Source: an uncultured Ruminococcus sp. (GTDB lineage Bacteria > Bacillota > Clostridia > Oscillospirales > Ruminococcaceae). Taken from it: 31,096 bases of DNA. A program made the position numbers and the translations under genes. Location: contig CALEPT010000012.1 in assembly GCA_937910385.1 (NCBI GenBank), forward strand, positions 1-31,096. Reading direction: 5' to 3'. Below the pieces are notes generated by a model. That model worked only from the letters and a program-made list of their open reading frames with translations, was not told the DNA's origin and made no database searches. Of this stretch, positions 14,953-22,114 are shown one piece after another (the first letter of the stretch is position 1; every line of letters begins with the position of its first letter).

Positions 14953-16143
14953 TTAATTATATGATTCGCCCTTCATCATCTTTTCCCATACGGGGGACAT
15001 CGAACGAAGTCTCTCAACTACCTTGGGGATAACCTCTAAAATGTAGTCAACGTCCTCGTCGGTAACGTCCTCTTCGATGGAAAGTCGGAGCGATCCGTGA
15101 GCTATCTCATGCTTCAGACCGATAGACAGCAGCACGTGCGACGGATCGAGCGAGCCCGATGTGCAGGCAGAGCCGGATGAAGCGCAGATTCCATACTGAT
15201 CGAGCATAAGCAGCAGAGATTCGCCCTCGATGCCCTCAATAGAAATGTTAAGATTGCCCGGCAGACGCTTGTCCCTGTCGCCGTTGAGTCGTGTATACGG
15301 AAGCTGTAAAATGCCGTCGATTAGCCTGTTTCTTCTGGGAGTTATAACGGCGTTTTTCTCCGCAATATTCTTCGTAGCAGCCTCGATGGCAACGCCGAGG
15401 CCCACGATAGCGGGAACATTTTCGGTGCCTGCGCGCTTGTTGCGCTCCTGAGCGCCGCCGTGAATGAGATTGGGGAGAATTATTCCCTTTCTGACATAAA
15501 GAACACCGATACCTTTTTGCGCGTGTATCTTATGTCCCGAAAGAGAAAGCATATCAATGCCCTGCTTCTTCACGTCAATATCAACGTGACCGACAGCCTG
15601 TACTGCGTCGGTGTGGAAGATAACCTTCTTCTCCTTGCATATGGCAGCTATTTCCTCGATAGGCTGGATAGTACCTATCTCGTTGTTTGCATACATTATC
15701 GTCACGAGAGCGGTGTCGTCGCGGATAGCATTTTTAACGTCCTCGGGGTCGATCAGTCCCTTGTCGCTTACCGGAACGTAGGTCACCTCAAAGCCCTTTT
15801 TCTCAAGGTATTCGCAGGTGTGGAGCACTGCATGGTGCTCGAAAACAGAGGTTATGATGTGTTTCTTGCCCTTTTTAGCAAGCTGCTCGGCTGTTCCCTT
15901 TATAGCCCAGTTATCGGACTCAGAGCCGCAGCTTGTGAAGAAAATCTCCCTCGGCTCTGCACCGATAGCCTTTGCGACCTTTTCCCTTGCCGCCTCGATA
16001 TCGCGCTGAGCGTCGCGTCCGAGCTTATATATACTTGAAGCGTTTCCGTAGGCTGTGCGGAAATGCGGCAGCATAGCCTCGAGAACTGCCTCAGAAACGG
16101 CTGTAGTAGCCGCATTGTCTGCATAAATTGATCTTTTTTCCAT
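14953..16143 (-). CDS. nifS: cysteine desulfurase (NifS/IscS family)
   Basis: This 396-residue PLP enzyme converts cysteine to alanine and a protein-bound persulfide for Fe-S assembly. Visible features are 'YADNAATTAVSE' at the N-terminus, His 103 in 'FEHHAV', Asp 179 in 'HTDAVQAVGH' that pairs with the PLP ring, the Schiff-base Lys 205 in 'SLSGHKIHA', and the catalytic Cys 327 in 'ASSGSACTSGS' on a group-I type loop. Length and motifs are normal. It is preceded by rnhA (15 bp) and followed by nifU, its acceptor scaffold. No iscR-like regulator is seen next to it. Confidence 0.97.
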   Translation of the reverse strand: MEKRSIYADNAATTAVSEAVLEAMLPHFRTAYGNASSIYKLGRDAQRDIEAAREKVAKAIGAEPREIFFTSCGSESDNWAIKGTAEQLAKKGKKHIITSVFEHHAVLHTCEYLEKKGFEVTYVPVSDKGLIDPEDVKNAIRDDTALVTIMYANNEIGTIQPIEEIAAICKEKKVIFHTDAVQAVGHVDIDVKKQGIDMLSLSGHKIHAQKGIGVLYVRKGIILPNLIHGGAQERNKRAGTENVPAIVGLGVAIEAATKNIAEKNAVITPRRNRLIDGILQLPYTRLNGDRDKRLPGNLNISIEGIEGESLLLMLDQYGICASSGSACTSGSLDPSHVLLSIGLKHEIAHGSLRLSIEEDVTDEDVDYILEVIPKVVERLRSMSPVWEKMMKGESYN

Positions 16144-16158
16144 TTCGGATTACCTCCG

Positions 16159-16611
16159 TTACTTTGATGAATATATATCACGCTGCACTACAGCAAGCCT
16201 GTCGCAGCGCTCGTTTTCGGGATGTCCTGCATGACCCTTTACCCAGTTGAAGCTTACCTCGTGCTTTTCGAGCAGCGGCAGAAGCTTCTCCCACAGATCA
16301 ACATTCAGCGCAGGCTTTTTATCAGACTTTATCCAGCCTTTTTTCTTCCAGCTGTACACCCAGCCCTTAGTTACGCTGTCAACAACGTATTTGCTGTCGG
16401 TCGTAAGTATTACCCTGCACGGTTCTTTTAGAGCGGAGAGTCCGACTATAACGCCCATGAGCTCCATACGGTTATTGGTCGTGCTGCTTTCTCCTCCGGA
16501 AAGCTCCTTTTCAGTACCACCGTATCGGAGCACTACGCCGTAGCCGCCGGGACCTGGATTTCCGCTGCACGCGCCATCGGAAAATATCTCAACTGTTTTG
16601 ATATATCTCAC
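16159..16611 (-). CDS. rnhA: ribonuclease HI
   Basis: This 150-residue enzyme cuts the RNA strand of RNA-DNA hybrids. The catalytic residues are all present: Asp 12 ('SDGACSGNPGPGGYG'), Glu 50 ('NNRMELMG'), Asp 72 ('TTDSKYVVDS') and Asp 137 ('NERCDRLA'), with His 127 in the flexible 'KGHAGHPEN' loop. The start appears to be GTG at 16611; no in-frame ATG lies upstream before a stop, and the family normally begins about here. The ribosome site is poor (GGGCGGGA directly adjacent). It is the first gene of the operon with nifS and nifU. That pairing has no obvious functional link. Confidence 0.95.
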   Translation of the reverse strand: MRYIKTVEIFSDGACSGNPGPGGYGVVLRYGGTEKELSGGESSTTNNRMELMGVIVGLSALKEPCRVILTTDSKYVVDSVTKGWVYSWKKKGWIKSDKKPALNVDLWEKLLPLLEKHEVSFNWVKGHAGHPENERCDRLAVVQRDIYSSK

Positions 16612-16683
16612 TCCCGCCCATAATTCATACGGCAGCCTCTGGACATATCATGTCAAAAACTTCTTCAGAAGTTACCATAGTAT

Positions 16684-16712
16684 ATTTTACCTCACAATAC
16701 CAAAAAAATCAA
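16684..16712 (-). promoter_or_regulatory. promoter of rnhA-nifS-nifU
   Basis: The minus strand has TTGATT (16707-16712), a 17-bp spacer and TAAAAT (16684-16689). Just downstream is an inverted repeat AACTTCT-TC-AGAAGTT (16658-16673), a possible operator. A 17-codon open frame (16678 down to 16625) begins almost at the predicted start of transcription, so it would be leaderless; I do not call it a gene. Confidence 0.5.
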
Positions 16713-17034
16713 CATATGTTAACCGCAGTAAACGTCATTCGTGTTTGCCCGCCCTAACCTAATATAAGATGGTGCAATAAAAAACTTCTTTTTGCTGCCG
16801 CAAAGCTCCTGACGGCCTCGTTATTATCAATATAAAACTATAAATGGGTATAATTGTGACCGAATTGTTATTTTCAGTTCATATATAAGTCACAATAATA
16901 GAGTACAATATATTTAAACATTTATTAACTTTAATCGCAGCTCATCAAAACAAAATTGCTTTAACCAATATCCTCTGTATTACGGTAAATTTTTATATCA
17001 TCAAGGAATATTTATAAAAATAATGCGTCCGATA
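16713..17034. other. AT-rich gene-free region between divergent operons, with an inverted repeat
   Basis: No gene is seen in this roughly 320-bp stretch. It holds TTGTGAC (16854-16860) and its exact inverse GTCACAA (16889-16895), 28 bp apart, about 140 bp upstream of the ABC-operon -35 box. It could bind an activator or loop-forming regulator of the transport operon. That is inference. Confidence 0.4.
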
Positions 17035-17063
17035 TTGACAAATCATTATCAATAAGATATTAT
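17035..17063 (+). promoter_or_regulatory. promoter of the ABC transport operon
   Basis: TTGACA (17035-17040), a 17-bp spacer and TATTAT (17058-17063). The 5' leader to the first permease is about 130 nt. Confidence 0.75.
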
Positions 17064-17202
17064 AAAAGACAAAGGTAAGTCATATTTAATGTTAAAACAA
17101 AAAAATATTTTCTTCCTTCGTCTTTTGGGACTGCAAAATAACACTAATATATAAAGGACAAATTCTAAACGGCGTACTTCGCCATATCAAGGTAGTGGTT
17201 GA

Positions 17203-18090
17203 ATGAAAAGAAAAACTAAAGATCAATGCGGAAGACGCAGCGAGCGTATTTTCAGTAATATCTGCATTGTGCCGAGCCTTATCGGAGTTCTGATATTCTT
17301 TATTATCCCCTTTGTGATCGTCATATATTATTCGCTGATAAACAATCCCGTTATGAAGGAATTTGTACAACTGGATAACTATAAGAGACTGTTTGAAAAT
17401 GTAGCGTTCCGACGTGCGGCAAAGAATTCCGTTGCCTTTTCTGTTACAGCAGTGCCGCTGTCGGTCGTTCTCTCACTCGGGCTCGCAGTGCTGCTCGAGC
17501 GTAATATCCCCGGCAAAAGCCTTTTAAGAACTTTCTTCCTGAGCCCGCTCATGGTGCCCACAGCGTCGGTCGTACTCGTATGGCAGGTCCTTTTCCACAA
17601 CCACGGCACTATAAATCAGATAATTGAGGCTCTCGGCGGAAATACGATAGACTGGCTCAGTTCAAAACATGGGCAGATAGTCATCGTTCTGATGTTCCTG
17701 TGGAAGAACCTCGGCTACAATATGATACTCTTCATGTCAGCGCTCAGCGGAGTCCCCCGCGATATCCTTGAGGTAGCCGATCTTGAGGGCGCGAGCTCGT
17801 GGTACAAATTCATACATATTAAGTTGAGGTATCTTTCGCCCACCATACTGTTCGTGCTGATACTCTCGCTCATAAACTCGTTCAAGATCTTCCGCGAAGT
17901 CTACCTCCTCACGGGAAATTACCCATATGATAAGCTCTATATGCTCCAGCACTTCATGAACAACACCTTCAACAGCCTTGACTACCAGAAGCTTTCAGCA
18001 GCGGCGGTACTGTTCGCTCTCGTAATGATAGTGGTCATCGCAGTCCTTCTGATAGCTGAAAATATTTTCGGAAAGGACGTGGAAAGCTGA
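17203..18090 (+). CDS. ABC sugar transporter permease, MalF/UgpA type
   Basis: This 295-residue inner-membrane protein of the carbohydrate-uptake (CUT1) type has a first helix at about 20-42 ('SLIGVLIFFIIPFVIVIYY') and further helices through the length. The cytoplasmic coupling loop 'EVADLEGASSWYKFIHIKL' (about 190-208) is the EAA motif that contacts the ATPase. It forms a heterodimer with the next gene product, whose ATG overlaps its stop codon (TGATG). The operon contains the permease pair and a binding protein but no ATPase, so a shared MsmK/MsiK-like ATPase elsewhere in the genome is likely. The ribosome site is moderate (AAGG, about 9 nt upstream). Confidence 0.9.
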   Translation: MKRKTKDQCGRRSERIFSNICIVPSLIGVLIFFIIPFVIVIYYSLINNPVMKEFVQLDNYKRLFENVAFRRAAKNSVAFSVTAVPLSVVLSLGLAVLLERNIPGKSLLRTFFLSPLMVPTASVVLVWQVLFHNHGTINQIIEALGGNTIDWLSSKHGQIVIVLMFLWKNLGYNMILFMSALSGVPRDILEVADLEGASSWYKFIHIKLRYLSPTILFVLILSLINSFKIFREVYLLTGNYPYDKLYMLQHFMNNTFNSLDYQKLSAAAVLFALVMIVVIAVLLIAENIFGKDVES

Positions 18091-19031
18091 TGAGCCATTC
18101 AAGAAAAAAGCGCATTGCCGACATTTTCGTTGCCGTTTTCATTATAATCGCCGCGGTAATGTTCCTCATGCCGACCGTTCTTACCATTGCGAATTCGTTC
18201 ATGACCTCTACCGAGATATCCGCTAACTACGGCTCAATGTTCGGCAATATGACCGAGGACAAAAAGACCTTTATTTCCGAAAACGTGAACCTCAAATTCA
18301 TTCCGGATAAGGTCACTTTTGCGCAGTACAAGGCTGTGCTGATACTCAATTCGGACTATCTGCTCAAATTCTGGAATTCGGTTATACTTACCGTTCCGAT
18401 AACGGTATTCCAGATACTGCTGGCAGTGCTGACCTCATACGGATTTTCGCGTTACCCGAACAAATTCAAGAGCATTATATTCTTTGCCTACATAATACTT
18501 ATGATAATGCCGTATCAGGTGACGCTCGTGCCGAATTTTCTCGTAGCCGACAAGCTTACGCTGTTCAAGCTGCATTTTGAGAACTCGGCTCTCACGGTCG
18601 AAAAATTCAATCTGCTGGGCACTCGCTGGGCGATAATCCTGCCCGCCATATTCTCTCCGTTCAGTATTTTCCTGCTTACAAAGGTCATGCGCAGGATACC
18701 GGTATCCTACGTAGAAGCAGCAAAGCTCGACGGCGCGGGCGAGCTTCAGATACTGACCAAGATATACGTTCCGCTCTGCAAGAGCGCGCTCGTCTCGATA
18801 GCAATGCTCGTGTTCATCGACTACTGGAACATGGTGGAGCAGCCGCTCGTAATGATGAATGACTCCGATATGCATCCGCTTTCTGTATTCCTATCACAGA
18901 TAAACACCTCCGACGTGGGGCTTGCATTCGCGGTCGGAACAGTCTATATGGTGCCGACCATTCTCATGTTTCTCTACGGCGAGGATTACCTCGTAGAGGG
19001 TATCGCCTATTCGGGCGGAATAAAAGGATAA
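18090..19031 (+). CDS. ABC sugar transporter permease, MalG/UgpE type
   Basis: This 313-residue partner permease is coupled to the upstream gene by a 1-nt stop/start overlap. The N-terminal helix (about 11-33) is followed by an extracytoplasmic segment of about 55 residues and further helices. The EAA loop reads 'YVEAAKLDGAGELQILTKIYVPLCK' in type and lies at about 206-230. The protein ends 'AYSGGIKG', close to the 'GLTAGAVKG' ending usual for this family. It should form the translocation pore with the MalF-like subunit for an oligosaccharide of unknown identity. A membrane-fusion protein gene follows after 15 bp, which is not usual for importers. Confidence 0.9.
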   Translation: MSHSRKKRIADIFVAVFIIIAAVMFLMPTVLTIANSFMTSTEISANYGSMFGNMTEDKKTFISENVNLKFIPDKVTFAQYKAVLILNSDYLLKFWNSVILTVPITVFQILLAVLTSYGFSRYPNKFKSIIFFAYIILMIMPYQVTLVPNFLVADKLTLFKLHFENSALTVEKFNLLGTRWAIILPAIFSPFSIFLLTKVMRRIPVSYVEAAKLDGAGELQILTKIYVPLCKSALVSIAMLVFIDYWNMVEQPLVMMNDSDMHPLSVFLSQINTSDVGLAFAVGTVYMVPTILMFLYGEDYLVEGIAYSGGIKG

Positions 19032-19046
19032 AAGGAGCTGTATATA

Positions 19047-20765
19047 ATGAACGAAACAAAGGAAATAAATATGAATACCGAAGAAAGCGCCGCGGCAGAT
19101 CCTCGCAGAAAACGCGAGATAATCAAGACTATCCTGATAATTTTCCTTGCCGTCCTGCTCGTTCTGACATTTTTCTCGAACACTATCAGGAACAGATCAC
19201 TCGCTGAGATCTCGACTGAGAGCGCGGTATCAGGCAAATTGACCGAGCGGATCCGCGGAAGCGGTCTCGTCGAATCCAATCAGTCTTATGAAGTAACTGT
19301 TGATGGCAGCAAGGTGGTAGACACTATCTGTATAAAAACAGGACAGGAGATAAGCAAGGGCGATGTGCTGTTTACCGTTGTTTCCTCAGAAAGCACCGAG
19401 CTTTCCGAAGCACAAGCCGCTCTTGACGCACTTGAGCTCGAATATCAGAAAGCTCTCCTCACCGAGCCCTCTGACTACTCCGCCGAGGATCAGGCTATCA
19501 AAAACGCCCGTGAGGATCTCAACGCAGCTATCGCAAAACGCGATGCAGCAGCCGCAAATGCAGGCAGCGAACAGGCTGCTCTTGATCAATACAACAGCAA
19601 CAAGACAGAGCTTTCGGCAAAAACAGCAGTACAGTCCAAGCTTGAGGCTACAATAAGTGCTATCGACATGGACGACTACACCTCCGCCGCACCTGAATAT
19701 ACCGGCGACCTCGCCACTCTCTACAGAAGCTGGCAGTCCGCAGAAGCCGAATATGCGTCAGCATATGAGCTTTTTTCTCAGGCAGTCGCGGACGGAGTTG
19801 ATTCCTCCTATGCAAAATCCGATGCGGACGCAAAAAATTCAGCAAGAAGCTCCGCAAAAAGCAGCTACGATTCCGCAAAAAGCAGCGTCAGAGCCTCCCT
19901 CACAGACCAGCTCAACGGTGTAGAGACAGAAATAAACACTCTCAGCGCAAGCATCTCGGCATATGAAGCCTCACACGAAGGTACAGCCGGCAGCTATGAG
20001 GATTACGATGCCGAGGTCACCGAAAAGCAGCGCACGCTCGAGGATCTTCTGATAGCACTCAACAAGACCAAATCCACAGACAGCGTAAATGACAAGATAT
20101 CCGCTCTCGACCTCGAAGCAAAGCAAAAGGAGATCGACGCTCAGAAGGAAAAGGTGGAAAAGCTCAAAAAGGATTCCGAAGCAACTGACGTGATCTCAAA
20201 ATACAGCGGCGTCGTCAGCTCTATAAACGTCAAACCGGACGAAACTACCGTTGAGGGAGTTCCGCTGGCTGTCATAGATATCTCGGAAGAAGGCTACACA
20301 GTTCAGATAACCGTCGAAGCTGAAAAGTCTAAAAAAATCAAGACCGGAACAGCCGCTGAGGTAGTAAACAACTGGAGCGGCAGCATAGAAGCTGTTGTTA
20401 CCGAAATAAAAAATGATACTGTAAGCAACTCGAAAAACAGAATAATCGTTTTCTCAGTAACAGGAGACGTTGAATCAGGAACATATATCGACCTTTCTAT
20501 CCCATGCGGAAGCGGGACCTACGACGCTATAGTTCCAAAGAGCGCCGTTTATCAGGACAAGGACGGATATTTCGTCCTCACGGTCCGCTCAAAGAGCTCA
20601 CCTCTCGGAAACAGGTATTATGCCGAAAGACAGAACGTCGAGGTGATCTCTTCCGATGAGACCTCAAGCGCCGTTCAGGGCTCGATCTCACAGGGCGATT
20701 ACGTAATAACCGCCGCAAGCAAGCCTGTCAAGGCAGGCGATCAGGTGCGCATGAAGGAAAAATAA
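19047..20765 (+). CDS. HlyD/MacA-type membrane-fusion (adaptor) protein
   Basis: This 572-residue protein has an AAAGGAG site before the ATG, one N-terminal membrane helix (about 25-43, 'IIKTILIIFLAVLLVLTFF'), then half a lipoyl-like domain ('GSGLVESNQSYEVTVDG ... GQEISKGDVLFTV'). A long Ala/Glu/Lys coiled coil (about 110-375) is followed by the second lipoyl half ('YSGVVSSINVKPDETTVEG') and C-terminal barrel and membrane-proximal domains ending 'ITAASKPVKAGDQVRM'. In Gram-positive bacteria such proteins (YknX, for example) assist ABC exporters of the MacB type. Here it follows two sugar-importer permeases and precedes a MacB-periplasmic-domain-like protein, with no exporter ATPase or FtsX core. 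The coiled coil is long for the family. Its role in this operon is not explained by known systems. Confidence 0.85.
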   Translation: MNETKEINMNTEESAAADPRRKREIIKTILIIFLAVLLVLTFFSNTIRNRSLAEISTESAVSGKLTERIRGSGLVESNQSYEVTVDGSKVVDTICIKTGQEISKGDVLFTVVSSESTELSEAQAALDALELEYQKALLTEPSDYSAEDQAIKNAREDLNAAIAKRDAAAANAGSEQAALDQYNSNKTELSAKTAVQSKLEATISAIDMDDYTSAAPEYTGDLATLYRSWQSAEAEYASAYELFSQAVADGVDSSYAKSDADAKNSARSSAKSSYDSAKSSVRASLTDQLNGVETEINTLSASISAYEASHEGTAGSYEDYDAEVTEKQRTLEDLLIALNKTKSTDSVNDKISALDLEAKQKEIDAQKEKVEKLKKDSEATDVISKYSGVVSSINVKPDETTVEGVPLAVIDISEEGYTVQITVEAEKSKKIKTGTAAEVVNNWSGSIEAVVTEIKNDTVSNSKNRIIVFSVTGDVESGTYIDLSIPCGSGTYDAIVPKSAVYQDKDGYFVLTVRSKSSPLGNRYYAERQNVEVISSDETSSAVQGSISQGDYVITAASKPVKAGDQVRMKEK

Positions 20766-20778
20766 GGCGGTGTGCTCT

Positions 20779-21903
20779 ATGAGATCCAGAATTAAAAAAA
20801 GGTACGCTGTGATCGCCGTTGTAAACGCTGCGGCGATAGCCGGAGCTATAGCTCTTACGGCAGCAGGAAGCTCAATAGCTTCGGCTCAGAAATACAACTT
20901 TGCCTATGAACGGTGGCAGGGCGAAGGCAAGGAAAGCTACTCGCAGATAAGCTGCTTTTTTGCTGATGATTCCGGATTCACGACCGATTCACTATCAAGC
21001 GTGCGAGGTCAGCTGATGTCGGAATTAAAAAACATCTCGGTCACGGCAGAAGAAGGACAAAAGCTCTGTCCGGACGCATACAGTGCCCCTGTAGGAAGCG
21101 CCGTTGTACGCTGCGATATAGCAGGCCGCACCGAGGCACAGCTCACTGCTGTGGGAGGAGATTTCTTCCTTTTCAGAGATTTCACTCTCGTAGACGGCGC
21201 TTTCTTCACAGATAACGATATAATGCAGGACGGAGCTGTCATCGACCGTGAGCTTGCATGGGCTCTTTACGGTTCGGACAATGTGTCGGGAATGAATATA
21301 TACATAAACGGCATAAAGTGCTACATTTCGGGAGTTATTACCGCTCCGGAAACTGAATACGAACAGAAATGCGCCGGAAAAGCTCCTCAGGCTTACATAT
21401 CATACGATATGGCAGACTCGCTTTCACAGGAAGCTGATATCGGCTATATCGAAGGAACGGGCTTCAATAAGATCGCTTGTTACGAGTGCATAGTCCCCGA
21501 TCCTGTCGAGAATTTCGGTGAGAACAAGCTTACAGAAATACTCGGCACAGGCTTCGACGGAAAGGTCAGCATAGTGCGCAACGACGGACGCTTCACCCCG
21601 TCCAAGAGGGCAAAGGAGCTCAAAAAGCTCACGGGCTACGCCGTCAGGGACGACGGAATAAAGCTTCCATGGTGGGAAAATGCTTCGAGAATGACTGAAT
21701 TCCGCCTTACATACCTGTATTCGGTACGCAGACTGCTCATTGCATTACCTGTGCTGACGCTGCTATGGCTTGCATTCCTTGCAGCAAAAGCTTATAAAAA
21801 GAAAAAACCGCTGATAAAGCGAAAGATCTCAGATCTATGGGAAAAGCTCCGTCTTTCTCTTTCAGATAAGCTGAGAAAAAACGAAAACACATCAGACAGT
21901 TGA
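20779..21903 (+). CDS. membrane protein resembling the MacB periplasmic core domain, without the FtsX permease core
   Basis: I chose the ATG at 20779, with AAGGCGGTG 7-8 nt upstream; an in-frame GTG at 20770 overlaps that site. The protein has 374 residues, an N-terminal helix (about 9-30, 'VIAVVNAAAIAGAIALTAAG'), a large extracytoplasmic domain, and one C-terminal helix (about 312-334, 'LLIALPVLTLLWLAFLAAKAY') with a basic tail. The stretch 'GGDFFLFRDFTLVDGAFFT', then 'DGAVIDRELAWALYGSDN' and 'MNIYINGIKCYISGVI', follows the order of conserved blocks in MacB_PCD domains. The multi-helix FtsX core is missing, so it cannot be a complete exporter permease. It probably works with the preceding adaptor protein 13 bp upstream. 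The internal promoter for the next gene overlaps its stop codon. Confidence 0.65.
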   Translation: MRSRIKKRYAVIAVVNAAAIAGAIALTAAGSSIASAQKYNFAYERWQGEGKESYSQISCFFADDSGFTTDSLSSVRGQLMSELKNISVTAEEGQKLCPDAYSAPVGSAVVRCDIAGRTEAQLTAVGGDFFLFRDFTLVDGAFFTDNDIMQDGAVIDRELAWALYGSDNVSGMNIYINGIKCYISGVITAPETEYEQKCAGKAPQAYISYDMADSLSQEADIGYIEGTGFNKIACYECIVPDPVENFGENKLTEILGTGFDGKVSIVRNDGRFTPSKRAKELKKLTGYAVRDDGIKLPWWENASRMTEFRLTYLYSVRRLLIALPVLTLLWLAFLAAKAYKKKKPLIKRKISDLWEKLRLSLSDKLRKNENTSDS

Positions 21904-21928
21904 CTGCTCCTGATGTACACTGTATAAT
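21900..21928 (+). promoter_or_regulatory. internal promoter for the binding-protein gene
   Basis: TTGACT (21900-21905), a 17-bp spacer and TATAAT (21923-21928). The -35 box overlaps the stop codon of the upstream gene. It would give extra expression of the binding protein, which is normally needed in excess over its permeases. Confidence 0.65.
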
Positions 21929-21941
21929 ACAAAGGAAAGCT

Positions 21942-22075
21942 ATAGCAAACGACAAATATTTTTGGAGTTTGCTATTTGCCGATTGCAGGGAGCAAATCTA
22001 CGATTTGCGTATCTGCAAGGCATTTAAAATATTTTTTATAGCGAACGTCGGATTATTTTTGACGTTCACTATAAA
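21942..22075 (+). promoter_or_regulatory. structured 5' leader with three hairpins before the binding-protein gene
   Basis: Three consecutive inverted repeats lie in the roughly 180-nt leader: ATAGCAAAC/GTTTGCTAT (21942-21950 with 21967-21975), GCAAATC/GATTTGC (21992-21998 with 22002-22008), and a 15-bp arm with one mismatch (22035-22049 with 22061-22075). None is followed by a strong T-run. They could stabilise the mRNA or regulate it; I recognise no riboswitch class. Confidence 0.55.
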
Positions 22076-22114
22076 ATACGCAAAAACAAAATAATAAATA
22101 AAAGAGGGATTGCT

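Noticed and set aside
15460..16038. 192-codon plus-strand open frame opposite nifS
   Set aside because: It is fully antisense to a highly conserved gene and shows no family resemblance or ribosome site.
16625..16678. 17-codon leader peptide before rnhA
   Set aside because: Its ATG lies at the predicted transcription start with no ribosome site and no attenuator-like structure behind it.
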